This document shows positions 25,385 through 34,287 of a DNA stretch of 64,000 nucleotides, in pieces. The notes under the pieces are model-generated. The model did not search any database and was not told where the DNA came from. It saw only the letters and a program-made list of their open reading frames with translations. The first letter of the stretch is position 1. Every line of letters begins with the position of its first letter. Location of the stretch: positions 744,001-808,000 of the forward strand of contig NZ_QPKV01000003.1 in the NCBI RefSeq assembly GCF_003339865.1. The letters are read 5' to 3'. The DNA comes from Pedobacter chinensis (lineage in GTDB: Bacteria > Bacteroidota > Bacteroidia > Sphingobacteriales > Sphingobacteriaceae). A program made the translations under genes and the position numbers.

Positions 25385-26652
25385 GTTTTTAAGGCTAGCT
25401 TCTTGTATTTTGTGGTAAAATAATATAAAGAGAAAACAGTAAGCAAACACCCTAAAATTGATAATGCAATAACGCTGTTGGAGAAAAAAGTAACCCAGTT
25501 CAATTTCACTTTAAATATTTCTTTGCTTAATAAAACGCCTATACTTCCTACGTAACCTAATGAATCGGCAATATAAATGAGGAAGCCAACATTACCTGCA
25601 TATTTGAATGTTGATATTAATCTGTCAAAGAATACCGCGTTAAATGGAATGTACACCATGTAAAGGCCCAGGCCAATAAGTGTCATCCACCAGATTGGTT
25701 GAAGAACCTGGGCCTTGAATAAAAGGGTACAGGCTCCGGCTAAAATAAACCCGATCAAAATAAAATAATGTGCTATTTGTAAAGCCCTAAAGTTATTTTT
25801 AATCAACACCATACTTCCAATCAGAATTAGAACGATGAGCGTTATTGGTGTTTCTGTTTTGGCAAATATTGAAGGCTGATTATAAAAACCCATCTCTTTC
25901 CACATTTCAGCACTGAAGTTATCCCTGATATCCCTGAAAATAGTTGCGAAGCAATAGATCATTATACAGGCGATCAAACCTCCAAAGAAATCTTTTACAA
26001 ATAGCTTTCTATCTATGTTGTTCATCGGGATTCTTTCTATGCGATATTTTATATCTTCGGCATCTGGCGGTGGTATTTTCTCCATTAAAAACACAAATAG
26101 AATGAGGGGCAGCGCAAAAACCAAACCTGTGCTGAAGGGAATCCAGAATTCTGAAAGGTTAAACGTCAGGCTAAGCCACGAGCCAACTGATTTTACAAAA
26201 CCTGAAGCAAAAATGAAACTCACGGCTAAAGTTGCCCCTATAAAATCTGTACTTCGCCTGCCTTCAACATAAGAAAATACAACGCCCCAGAGCATGCCCA
26301 ATGGAAATCCGTTTATGAAAAGGAAAACAATATTATAGGGGATGGGGGTTATTGCAAAGAACAGCCAGCTTAACCAGGAAATTCCGGTTAAAATGATGAT
26401 GATTTTCCCTCTACCGGTTCTTTTAAGTTCAGAGATGTATTTAATTCCATAGAACTTTGCTAATAAGTAACCCAGCATCTGGCAAATGACCAATATGGTT
26501 TTATAACTGTAACCTGCAATGTGCAAGCCATCGAATGTTGCAACAGTAAATGATTTCCTGAAGCCAAAAATCATGGTGTAAGCTAAAAAAACTACTACTG
26601 CGGCATATAATCCTGTTTTAACCTGATTGCTAAACTTAAAACTGTTGATCAT
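25381..26652 (-). CDS. DUF5690 family membrane protein, MFS-like
   Basis: The 423-residue protein has about 12 transmembrane segments across its length. The N-terminus (GLYAAVVVFLAYTMIFGFRKSF) and the loop FPLGMLWGVVFSYVEGRRSTD are as I recall for the Bacteroidota DUF5690 family, which resembles the major facilitator superfamily. The substrate is unknown. It is transcribed alone and converges with the NTF2-like gene, their ends sharing four bases. Confidence 0.82.
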   Translation of the reverse strand: MINSFKFSNQVKTGLYAAVVVFLAYTMIFGFRKSFTVATFDGLHIAGYSYKTILVICQMLGYLLAKFYGIKYISELKRTGRGKIIIILTGISWLSWLFFAITPIPYNIVFLFINGFPLGMLWGVVFSYVEGRRSTDFIGATLAVSFIFASGFVKSVGSWLSLTFNLSEFWIPFSTGLVFALPLILFVFLMEKIPPPDAEDIKYRIERIPMNNIDRKLFVKDFFGGLIACIMIYCFATIFRDIRDNFSAEMWKEMGFYNQPSIFAKTETPITLIVLILIGSMVLIKNNFRALQIAHYFILIGFILAGACTLLFKAQVLQPIWWMTLIGLGLYMVYIPFNAVFFDRLISTFKYAGNVGFLIYIADSLGYVGSIGVLLSKEIFKVKLNWVTFFSNSVIALSILGCLLTVFSLYYFTTKYKKLALKT

Positions 26653-26734
26653 TAATGTTTCCGGGGTATTTTGTTTCGGAAATATAACAGTAAAAGTTGA
26701 TATTAATGTTTTAAATTGGAATGCTGGTAAGTTC

Positions 26735-27349
26735 TTATTCTCCCAATTTTAAATCCTTATAGTAAAAATCTTTATCTTCATCGGTAAGCTGGCGGATTAC
26801 TCTACACGGGTTTCCTGCGGCAAAAACACGATCAGGAATATCTCTTGTAACTACGCTACCCGAGCCAATCACTACATTTGAACCAATTTTTACCCCTGGA
26901 TTTACAACTACATTTCCCCCAATCCAAACACTGTTTCCAATGGTAATTTCTTGCGCCCATTCATATTCCTGATCGCGTAGATGTGAATGTATAGGGTGGC
27001 CTGCTGTATAAATGGCTACATTTGGTGCAATAAATACATTATTCCCGATGCTAACCTTGGCACAATCTAAAATTACGAGGTTGAAGTTGGCATAAAAATT
27101 ATCTCCAATTTCAATGTTATAACCATAATCGCAACGAAATGGTGGTTCAACATAAAACATCTTTTCTGTTTTGCCAAAAAGCCTTTTTAATAACTCTTTT
27201 CTTTGTTTGATAAATTTGGGGGCCAGATTATTAAATTCAAAAACAATTTCCCTGGCTTTTAATCTTTCTTTTGATAATTCTGCATCGCCGGCCTGATAGG
27301 CTTTTCCGGCAAGCATTTTTTGTTTTTCAGTAAGGGTGTTGGCTTCCAT
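26735..27349 (-). CDS. Sugar O-acetyltransferase (maltose/galactoside acetyltransferase type)
   Basis: The 204-residue protein has the N-terminal Mac domain (LTEKQKMLAGKAYQAGDAEL, about 6-58) and a left-handed beta-helix of hexapeptide repeats (about 70-185) with the catalytic histidine in YTAGHPIHS (H118). The family transfers acetyl from acetyl-CoA to maltose, glucose, galactosides or Nod factors (Maa, LacA, NodL). The exact sugar cannot be told. It is read from the same strand as the DUF5690 gene, 82 bp upstream of it. Confidence 0.93.
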   Translation of the reverse strand: MEANTLTEKQKMLAGKAYQAGDAELSKERLKAREIVFEFNNLAPKFIKQRKELLKRLFGKTEKMFYVEPPFRCDYGYNIEIGDNFYANFNLVILDCAKVSIGNNVFIAPNVAIYTAGHPIHSHLRDQEYEWAQEITIGNSVWIGGNVVVNPGVKIGSNVVIGSGSVVTRDIPDRVFAAGNPCRVIRQLTDEDKDFYYKDLKLGE

Positions 27350-27411
27350 TTGTGTTTTAATTTTTGCGAATTTAAAGAAATCGTTTTCCTATCTGTAGCA
27401 ATGCGAAGCTA

Positions 27412-27734
27412 CAAAAGTAATTTATTTTACAAGTAGAGTTAATGTTTTCAATAGTCTTGCAGCTAATCGTGGTCAGCATCATTCATGCCAGATGAGATTC
27501 CCGCCAGCGCGGGAATGACGGAATGTATATAGATTTACCATTAAGAAATTAAGGACATGAAGGCTTTACTTAATGTTCTTAATTTCTTAATGATCATTTA
27601 AAAAATGTGTGGAGTTTTAAGAGTTGGCAACTTTAATGGCAACAGCTTAATCGATCAAACTTTCCATAGCTTATGCCATTAAGATCCTGAAACAAGTTCA
27701 GGAAGACGACCGTTCATGTATGGTGTGTTAAGCG
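27412..27734. repeat. Long direct repeat, copy 1
   Basis: This segment recurs 373 bp downstream, almost identical from TCTTGCAGCTAATCGTGG (27455) to the end, with one T/C difference noted. It contains the hairpin ATTCCCGCCAGCGCGGGAAT and a ~20-bp inverted repeat, CATTAAGAAATTAAGGACAT facing ATGTTCTTAATTTCTTAATG. No open frame of any size or known motif is seen in it. Confidence 0.9.
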
Positions 27735-27783
27735 TAATGCCTAGCCACCACGTCATGCTGACCTGTAGCGAAGCGGAAAGCCA

Positions 27784-28107
27784 CGAAGTAAATTTATTTT
27801 ACAAGTGTAAATGTTAATTTTAAGAGGTCTTGCAGCTAATCGTGGTCAGCATCATTCATGCCAGATGAGATTCCCGCCAGCGCGGGAATGACGGAATGTA
27901 TATAGATTTACCATTAAGAAATTAAGGACATGAAGGCTTTACTTAATGTTCTTAATTTCTTAATGATCATTTAAAAAATGTGTGGAGTTTTAAGAGTTGG
28001 CAACTTTAATGGCAACAGCTTAATCGATCAAACTTTCCATAGCTTATGCCATTAAGATCCCGAAACAAGTTCAGGAAGACGACCGTTCATGTATGGTGTT
28101 TTAAACG
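27784..28107. repeat. Long direct repeat, copy 2
   Basis: Second copy of the ~320-bp repeat, starting with a diverged edge (AAATTTATTTTACAAGTGTAA) and then near-identical from 27828. The DNA between copies (27735-27783) holds GTCATGCTGACCTGTAGCGA, a REP-like word. Near identity suggests a recent duplication or gene conversion. The whole 27350-28164 stretch has no supportable gene. Confidence 0.9.
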
Positions 28108-28164
28108 CTTCACCAAGGGGCTATCTTAATTGATGCCCCGCTGTATTTCATTTCTGAATATCAG

Positions 28165-29043
28165 TTAAGGTCTGCCTTTGGCCAAAGCCTTCTCTGCTAT
28201 TTTAACTGCTTTTTTCTCCCGCCAGTTAGCATACTTTTCTTTGAAAGTCATTTTAATCAAACTATCGATGGCGCCATGCGTAAATAAACTCCAAACACTG
28301 GCCACTTTGCGTGAAATGGATTGATCCCAGGCACGAAGACTTAACGAGAATGAACCATCAACATATTTCATCCAGTGCCACATTCCTGTAGGCATAAATA
28401 AAGTATCGCCATGTTCAAGGAAAACTTCATAACCTTCCACTCCGTTTAATGCAGGGAATTTTTTGAAATCAGGATTGTCCACTTTGTAATCTTCCAGGGC
28501 GTATGTTGCATTTGGCAAACAATACAATCTGTCTTTCCATTTATAATCAAATAGAATGATGTGTTTTCTGCCCCCAAAATGAGTATGAAAAATATGCGGC
28601 AAATCGATATCGTAGTGTAAAAAAGTAACCGAATTAGAGCCGCCAAAAAACATTGCTGGCATGCTTTCTATAAAGCCACCCATCAAATCTTTAGGTATTT
28701 TAATATCGTTAATTAAGCTTGGAACTTTTTTAAACAAGTTGAAGAAAAATATTCTTAGCTCAGTTGGTTCACGTTTGATCAAATCGAGATAATCGCCAAA
28801 TTTCATGTGCGCTGTAGCGGCATTAATCGGTTTAGACGGATCTGCTTTAGAATTATCATATAACGGAACTTCTAAATCTCCTCCAATTTCTTTCAAATAT
28901 TCGGTAGTCCATTTTTCTCTCGCAGGCCAGTCTTTAGTTAAGCCTCTGATCACTAATGGCTTTTTTGTTTTCAGATAATTTTTTTTGAAATCCTCAGGAG
29001 TGATATTCTCGACGATGTCTACAGGTTTTAAAATGAAACTCAT
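28165..29043 (-). CDS. JmjC/Cupin_8-type Fe(II)/2-oxoglutarate oxygenase-like protein (paralogue A)
   Basis: The 292-residue protein has the Cupin_8 (PF13621) layout: KPLVIRGLTKDWPA (28-41), then the jelly roll with the iron-binding H143-Y-D145 in FLHYDIDLPHIF and the distal H223 in FMPTGMWHWMKY. All three facial-triad residues are present, so a working dioxygenase or hydroxylase is plausible; relatives include FIH- and TYW5-like enzymes. The substrate is unknown. A paralogue of nearly the same length lies at 30094-30975, and a DUF3050 gene sits between them, all on the minus strand. Confidence 0.9.
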   Translation of the reverse strand: MSFILKPVDIVENITPEDFKKNYLKTKKPLVIRGLTKDWPAREKWTTEYLKEIGGDLEVPLYDNSKADPSKPINAATAHMKFGDYLDLIKREPTELRIFFFNLFKKVPSLINDIKIPKDLMGGFIESMPAMFFGGSNSVTFLHYDIDLPHIFHTHFGGRKHIILFDYKWKDRLYCLPNATYALEDYKVDNPDFKKFPALNGVEGYEVFLEHGDTLFMPTGMWHWMKYVDGSFSLSLRAWDQSISRKVASVWSLFTHGAIDSLIKMTFKEKYANWREKKAVKIAEKALAKGRP

Positions 29044-29207
29044 GCGTATTAAATTGATTATTTGTTGCCGAACAACAAATGTGTAAATTTTATTTTACAA
29101 ATAATATATCTCAAAAGAAATGTGACGTAAATTACTTAATTCTGGGCTTGCATCTGGTTAAATAAATCTGGTTAAATAATGGCAGTTCTATATAACTGAA
29201 TACAATA

Positions 29208-29999
29208 TTAAACTTCTGCAAGTACTTTTCTTTTGGCAATTTCAGCATAGGCTGCATCCCATAAGTCAATGCGTTTTTGCAAAGCCTGCTTAGTCGTTTC
29301 TTCAGCTTCAAGCCAGAAATTTTCATCTTTTACGCAAAGCTTTTCGGTCATAGATAATGCTAAATGACTATGATGATCGCCATCTACTTCAATATGACGT
29401 TCCAGGTAATATTTAAAAATAGAAACCTGATCAGGTTGTGCACTGTTCAAATCGTTAACCATGCTAAAAAACATATTCGGGATTAAATCTTCCCGCCCGA
29501 AAGTAAAGCTAGCGGCCTGTAGATGAGTTTTGCCGCTGTTAATGGTTTCGAAAGTAGAGTTAACAAAATTCCTTGCCGATTGAGGAACCTGCGCCAATTC
29601 AAAAGCCATATCAAAATCTCTTCCTTTTTGCAGGGAAAGCAGAAAATTGTTAATTGGAGCTGTATTGGCTCCGCATTGCTCCATTGCATCTAAGTAAAGT
29701 TCAAAATGACTTTTAATGTTTCCATCAGCATCAACATCGCTTTCTTCGCCTGCTACAATCTCATTAATGAGTTGTCTGGTAACTGCATTGCCAACAGGAA
29801 ACCACGGTAAAGTGGTACAAGTTAAATTTATCTGTAATGCCTTAAGGAGCGACATGAAATCCCAAACGGCATAGATATGGTGTTCCATGAAAACCCGGAG
29901 ATCTTCTAATTCACTAATGGCAGAATAAACCTTGTGGTTGATAATCTGTTGCCTCAGTGGCTCAATATTTTCTTGAATTTTTAGAATGTTGGGATGCAT
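29208..29999 (-). CDS. DUF3050 protein, heme-oxygenase-like fold
   Basis: The 263-residue protein matches DUF3050: [30 protein letters not shown] (split here: helix 20-49, with E39, H40, H41, D47) and [21 protein letters not shown] (E200, H202, D206, H209, H210). Paired E/H and D-x-x-H residues on the first and late helices are what heme-oxygenase-like diiron oxidases use, so metal binding is a reasonable inference but not shown. It lies between two Cupin_8 paralogues (164-bp and 94-bp gaps), suggesting one oxidative pathway. Confidence 0.85.
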   Translation of the reverse strand: MHPNILKIQENIEPLRQQIINHKVYSAISELEDLRVFMEHHIYAVWDFMSLLKALQINLTCTTLPWFPVGNAVTRQLINEIVAGEESDVDADGNIKSHFELYLDAMEQCGANTAPINNFLLSLQKGRDFDMAFELAQVPQSARNFVNSTFETINSGKTHLQAASFTFGREDLIPNMFFSMVNDLNSAQPDQVSIFKYYLERHIEVDGDHHSHLALSMTEKLCVKDENFWLEAEETTKQALQKRIDLWDAAYAEIAKRKVLAEV

Positions 30000-30093
30000 A
30001 TTAAAATTATTGAATGCTTGGAGTTGTTGAATGAGTATATGTTTTATTGAGTGATGATTCTCTCATCCGTTCATTCAATAATTCAATCATTAT

Positions 30094-30975
30094 TTATTTT
30101 GGTAAATTATTTTTAAGTGATCTTGTTGCTCGTTTTATAGCCAGCTTTTCTTTCCAGCTCATATATTTCTCTCTGTAATTGGCTTTCATGAAGTCATCAA
30201 ACTTACGTTGTAAGGTTAAGTTGTACAAGCTTTTTGCTTTTACCGACCAACTTTTATCCCAGGCCCTTAAACTGATGGAGAAAGAGCCATCGAGATATTT
30301 CATCCAATGCCAATAACCAGTGGGCATAAAAAGTGTATCGCCATGCTCAAGGAAAGCTTCTACTCCTTTAACGCCTTTTAATGCCGGAAATTTCTCGAAA
30401 TCCGGATTTTCAACATCGTAATCCTCCAGCGCGTAAGTGGCATAAGGAATTTGATATAAGCGTTCTTTCCATTTATAATCGAATAAAATGACGTGTTTTC
30501 TACCATTAAAATGAGTATGAAAAATATGGGCCAAATCAATATCGTAATGTAGAAATGTGACAGAACCTTTTCCTCCAAAAAACATATTTGGATAGCGATC
30601 TAAAAAACCACCCATCAAATCTTTAGGCGCAATGTAATCTTCTAATAATTTTGGTGCAAACTTAATCGGATCAAAAAGGAATATTCGTAAATCTGTTGGA
30701 GTCTCTTTAATCAAATCGATATAATCCGCAAATTTCATTTCTGCTGCCGAAGCATTTATTGGTTTTGATGGATCGGCTTTTGAACTATCATACAATGGAA
30801 TTGTTTTATCTCCCACCACTTCCTTCATATATTCCATTGTCCATTTCTGGTAAGCAGGCCATTGTTTAGCCATGTTTTTTATAACCAGGGGTTTGCGGGG
30901 GTTGAGGTAGTTCTTTTCAAAATCTAGTTTGGAAATATCTTCAACTACATCTATCGGAGATAAATCGAATTTCAT
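30094..30975 (-). CDS. JmjC/Cupin_8-type oxygenase-like protein (paralogue B)
   Basis: The 293-residue protein aligns without gaps in its core to paralogue A: KPLVIKNMAKQWPA, FLHYDIDLAHIF (H143, D145), the same MGGF segment and FMPTGYWHWMKY (H223). Both have the full iron triad at identical positions, so they are recent paralogues rather than one being a dead copy. The C-terminal tails differ in charge and sequence (LQRKFDDFMKANYREKY here). It is first in the minus-strand trio and has a -7 element 22 bases upstream. Confidence 0.9.
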   Translation of the reverse strand: MKFDLSPIDVVEDISKLDFEKNYLNPRKPLVIKNMAKQWPAYQKWTMEYMKEVVGDKTIPLYDSSKADPSKPINASAAEMKFADYIDLIKETPTDLRIFLFDPIKFAPKLLEDYIAPKDLMGGFLDRYPNMFFGGKGSVTFLHYDIDLAHIFHTHFNGRKHVILFDYKWKERLYQIPYATYALEDYDVENPDFEKFPALKGVKGVEAFLEHGDTLFMPTGYWHWMKYLDGSFSISLRAWDKSWSVKAKSLYNLTLQRKFDDFMKANYREKYMSWKEKLAIKRATRSLKNNLPK

Positions 30976-30996
30976 GTTAATAAACCATTAATTCGC

Positions 30997-31004
30997 CAAA
31001 ATTA
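30997..31004 (-). promoter_or_regulatory. Bacteroidota -7 element of the cupin/DUF3050 trio
   Basis: The minus strand reads TAATTTTG, matching TAnnTTTG, 22 bases upstream of the ATG at 30975. The rest of 30976-31287 is AT-rich, with no gene. Confidence 0.55.
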
Positions 31005-31287
31005 AATAGTTAATAACAGCAACAGAACAAAAGCTGAAAACTTTAAATATATCTGACAAATACGGTCATTAATATCTGTATCAAAAAAAATGTTCTTGTT
31101 ATATAGCCTGAACGTTTGATTTAAAAATGACACTTGATGTGTTATATCTTAATAAAAGATGTCTTTTTGCTTTATTAAAGCTGTTTATTGGAAAGGAGAT
31201 TTAGTGGTTTTCTAAAAAGATACTTCTCTTAAATAAAAATAAGATTCCTGATTGCTCAAGAACCTTAAAAATGATAGTTGCTTAAAA

Positions 31288-31839
31288 TTATTCAGGCATT
31301 AAAACAGTATCAACTACATGGATAACGCCATTTTTTTGATTTACATCAGCAATGGTTACTGTGCTCATGCCACCTTTTTCATCTTTTAAAACCAATTTTT
31401 TACCTTCCATCCATGCCCAAAGTTTACCACCCTGCACGGTTGTAAATTCCGCTTTACCACCACCAGCTTTAATTGCAGCAGCAATTGCTTTACTATCCAT
31501 TTTACCGGCAACAACATGGTAAGTTAAAATTTTTGTAAGGGCTTCTTTATTTTCTGGTTTTACCAACATATCAACTGTTCCTGCCGGAAGTTTATCAAAC
31601 GCTGCATTTGTCGGTGCAAAAACTGTGAAAGGTCCGGCGCTTTTTAAAGTTTCAACCAAACCTGCTGCTTTTACCGCTGCAACCAATGTAGTATGATCTT
31701 TTGAGTTTACAGCATTGTCAACAATATCTTTTGTAGCATACATTGCTGCACCGCCTACCATTGGGTTTTTTTGAGCGTAAACCTGGGAAGTAAATGCCAT
31801 AGTTACTACAGCAAATACAGATAAGATTAATTTTTTCAT
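31288..31839 (-). CDS. Exported fasciclin-domain protein
   Basis: The 183-residue protein has a signal peptide (KKLILSVFAVVTMAFTSQVYAQ) and a single FAS1 domain (about 50-181). The two family boxes are H1 FTVFAPTNAAFDKLP and H2 NGVIHVVDTVLMP, with the YH motif in LTYHVVAGK. FAS1 proteins mediate adhesion or surface interactions and are often exported. It is transcribed alone from the minus strand, and about 360 bp without a gene lie upstream. Confidence 0.95.
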   Translation of the reverse strand: MKKLILSVFAVVTMAFTSQVYAQKNPMVGGAAMYATKDIVDNAVNSKDHTTLVAAVKAAGLVETLKSAGPFTVFAPTNAAFDKLPAGTVDMLVKPENKEALTKILTYHVVAGKMDSKAIAAAIKAGGGKAEFTTVQGGKLWAWMEGKKLVLKDEKGGMSTVTIADVNQKNGVIHVVDTVLMPE

Positions 31840-32126
31840 TATTTTGTTTTTAAGTTTTGTTATTTGATTTCATTTACGATGCCTTACAGATTCTTGGTTT
31901 TTTAGAAATAAAAAAAACATTTAATTGGTTAATAATGAGTTGATTAAAATTATTGGAAAAGATGCTGTAGTAATTTTTGGGTTCGTGTAGTCCGTCTTTT
32001 CGCTAAATCCCCGATGAAGTATGTGAACAAAAAATTAAATGCAGATGCTTAAATCGGGGTATACCGCTTCAATACGGTTTAGATAAAATAAGCTTATGCA
32101 ATCCACTCAGTTTTCCTTGCTTATTG
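31840..32126. other. Intergenic stretch upstream of the fasciclin gene
   Basis: An AT-rich leader or promoter region. AATCCCCGAT (32005-32014) faces AATCGGGGT (about 32053-32061), a modest inverted repeat. No perfect TAnnTTTG was found close to the fasciclin start, and no gene is supported. Confidence 0.4.
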
Positions 32127-32160
32127 CAAAAAAAAACCTGCAATTTTTAAATTGCAGGTT
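32127..32160 (-). terminator. Intrinsic terminator after the SDR gene
   Basis: On the minus strand AACCTGCAAT (32160-32151) pairs with ATTGCAGGTT (32144-32135), followed by a run of T (32135-32127). It lies 40 bp past the stop of the SDR gene. Confidence 0.85.
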
Positions 32161-32199
32161 ATATATTCAAAAGGCTGAACTAAAAAACTAATGACTATC

Positions 32200-32982
32200 T
32201 CAGGTAACCTTTGCTTCGCGAACTTTCTTTGAAAAAAAATTTGGAAAAAACCGTTTAAGCCAAACGGCTTTTGTTTCTTTGCCACCTATATAAACCTCTT
32301 CTTTTTTTGCTTTTACCGCTTTAACAATTTCCTTTGCGCATGCCGCTGCACTCATGCCATTTGCCTGCGCATCGTCCATTGTTCCCTGGCTATTCCCTGC
32401 TGCAGTTAAGGCGTTTACAGAAACATTTGTTTTAATAAAACCCGGGCAAACGATGGTAATATCGATGTTTTTGTCGTAAATTTCTGAGCGCAGGGAATCA
32501 AAATACCCATGTAAAGCATGTTTCGATGCTGAATAAGCTGATCGTAATTTTGTGCCGAATTTTCCAACCAGGCTGCTTACTACAACGATTTGTCCACCAC
32601 CGTTTTTAATCATTGAGGGCAGAACAGCTTTACTCAGGTTTACCGTTCCCCAAAAATTGGTGTTCATAATTTGTTGTTCGGTTTTTAAGTCTGTTTCTAA
32701 AGCCAACCCTCTTTGACTTACGCCGCCACTATTGATTAATAAATCGATCTTTCCAAAAATTTTGATCGCATCCTGAGCTTTGCTTGCAAGAACTTCGGTT
32801 TCACTTAAATCAAAAGGTAAAACATGAACATTAAAAGAATTTTGGCAATTTCCTTTTACCCTAAATAACTCATCGCGGTTTCGTCCGGAAATAATTAATT
32901 TATCTCCAGCCTTGAAATATTCGTAAACCAGGGCTTCTCCAATTCCTGAAGACGCTCCTGTAATCCATACAATTTTTGACAT
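32200..32982 (-). CDS. Short-chain dehydrogenase/reductase (SDR)
   Basis: The 260-residue protein is a classical SDR: cofactor loop TGASSGIG (8-15), DLLINSGG (80-87, where NNAG is usual), S136/S137, Y150 and K154 in YSASKHAL. It would oxidise or reduce an alcohol/carbonyl with NAD(P). The C-terminal basic stretch (WLKRFFPNFFSKKVREA) is typical of the DHRS7/YqjQ-like subgroup. It is followed by a terminator and preceded, 79 bp away, by hemW on the same strand. Confidence 0.93.
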   Translation of the reverse strand: MSKIVWITGASSGIGEALVYEYFKAGDKLIISGRNRDELFRVKGNCQNSFNVHVLPFDLSETEVLASKAQDAIKIFGKIDLLINSGGVSQRGLALETDLKTEQQIMNTNFWGTVNLSKAVLPSMIKNGGGQIVVVSSLVGKFGTKLRSAYSASKHALHGYFDSLRSEIYDKNIDITIVCPGFIKTNVSVNALTAAGNSQGTMDDAQANGMSAAACAKEIVKAVKAKKEEVYIGGKETKAVWLKRFFPNFFSKKVREAKVT

Positions 32983-33061
32983 GTACTCACAATTATTGAA
33001 TTTTGAATGGTAGCATTAGAGAATGATTGTAAATATCACTCATTCAAAATCCACTCATTCA

Positions 33062-34189
33062 CTAATTTATTATAAATAGTTCAGCGGCAATATGGTCTGC
33101 AAAAAGCTTTCCGTTTTGACTCAGTTTTATTTTATTGCCGTTGGTTATTATCCAATCTTTATCCTCGAATCCGCGTAAATTATATTTCGTTTCTTCGAAA
33201 AAATCTTTTCCAAAATCTGAATTTATTTTTTCCAGATCAGTGCCCCACATCGTTCTCAATGAGGTCATGATATACTCATTAAAACGGTCGTTTAAACTTA
33301 GTTCTTCAACTATTTCGGGTAATTTGTTGCTTTCCAGCTTCTCCATATAAATGGCATTGTTGGCGGGATTCATGTACCTGTTCAAACCATCAAAACCATG
33401 TGCCGAGGGGCCGATCCCAATATAATCCACACCTTTCCAATAATTGGTATTGTGAATGGCATAATGACCTGGTTTGGCAAAATTGGAAATCTCATAATGA
33501 TCAAACCCAGTCGCTATCAATTTATCCATTAAAATCACAAATTGCGCAGCACTCTGATGATCACTTACCGGAATTTGCTTTTTATGTTTAATGGCGTGAG
33601 CTAAAGCCGTTCTGGGTTCAACTGTTAATGCATAAGCCGAAATATGCGGGACTTGTAAATCAATTGCTTTATTGATATTGCTGAGCCATTTATCATCTGT
33701 AAGCAAAGGATATCCATAAATAAGATCTAAGGTTAAATTCTCGAAACCTGCATCCTGACTTCTTTTAATGCAGTCTTCAGCTTCCTGTGCATGATGTGCC
33801 CGGTTCATCCAGATTAAATCTTCATTGAAAAAAGATTGAATGCCTACGCTAAAGCGATTAACCGGTAACTGCTTTAATTCCTTTAACTTCTGAGCTGTTA
33901 AATCATCAGGGTTTGCCTCAATCGTAATTTCTGCGCTAGCATCAACTGAAAAAGTTTGATTTATTGCATCGAAAATTTTTTGCAACGCTGCCTGCGATAA
34001 TATGGAAGGCGTACCCCCGCCAAAATAAATGCTGCCTACCTGTCCTGAAACTCTATCTTTTTTGATTTTAATTTCTTTGCAAATGGACTCAACCATTTCA
34101 TCGGCATATTTTAAAGAGGTGCTGAAATGAAAATCGCAATAATGGCAAGCCTTTTTGCAGAAAGGAATATGGATATAGATACCGGACAT
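33062..34189 (-). CDS. hemW: HemW-type radical SAM protein (heme chaperone; formerly oxygen-independent coproporphyrinogen oxidase-like)
   Basis: The 375-residue protein opens SGIYIHIPFCKKACHYCDF with the radical-SAM cysteines C11, C15 and C18, and has SIYFGGGTPSIL and the C-terminal HemN domain (about 300-375). HemW differs from HemN by lacking a fourth N-terminal cysteine after CxxxCxxC; here F follows (CDFHFS), the HemW form. HemW inserts heme into proteins such as respiratory enzymes. A -7 element ends only 5 bases before the ATG. Confidence 0.92.
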   Translation of the reverse strand: MSGIYIHIPFCKKACHYCDFHFSTSLKYADEMVESICKEIKIKKDRVSGQVGSIYFGGGTPSILSQAALQKIFDAINQTFSVDASAEITIEANPDDLTAQKLKELKQLPVNRFSVGIQSFFNEDLIWMNRAHHAQEAEDCIKRSQDAGFENLTLDLIYGYPLLTDDKWLSNINKAIDLQVPHISAYALTVEPRTALAHAIKHKKQIPVSDHQSAAQFVILMDKLIATGFDHYEISNFAKPGHYAIHNTNYWKGVDYIGIGPSAHGFDGLNRYMNPANNAIYMEKLESNKLPEIVEELSLNDRFNEYIMTSLRTMWGTDLEKINSDFGKDFFEETKYNLRGFEDKDWIITNGNKIKLSQNGKLFADHIAAELFIIN

Positions 34190-34194
34190 TGGTG

Positions 34195-34202
34195 CAAAGA
34201 TA
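34195..34202 (-). promoter_or_regulatory. Bacteroidota -7 element of hemW (leaderless)
   Basis: The minus strand reads TATCTTTG, ending 5 bases before the ATG at 34189, so transcription would begin at or next to the A of the ATG. Confidence 0.6.
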
Positions 34203-34254
34203 CAGCATAATCTAAATCCATTTATTTTCTTTAGGTAAACAATGATTAATCGAC

Positions 34255-34262
34255 TACTTTTG
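34255..34262 (+). promoter_or_regulatory. Bacteroidota -7 element of the DUF4271-hemD unit
   Basis: TACTTTTG matches TAnnTTTG; the next ATG in frame is 34288, giving a leader of about 20 nt. A TTG at 34276 is a less likely start. Confidence 0.55.
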
Positions 34263-34287
34263 CATCCTTAAAGTTTTGATTTTAAAC

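Noticed and set aside
30001..30093. Further heptad array (TTGAATG words) in the DUF3050-cupin gap, and a similar one at 32996-33058
   Set aside because: Short ATTCA/TGAAT words recur, but the 7-bp register breaks, so I do not count them as members of the family.
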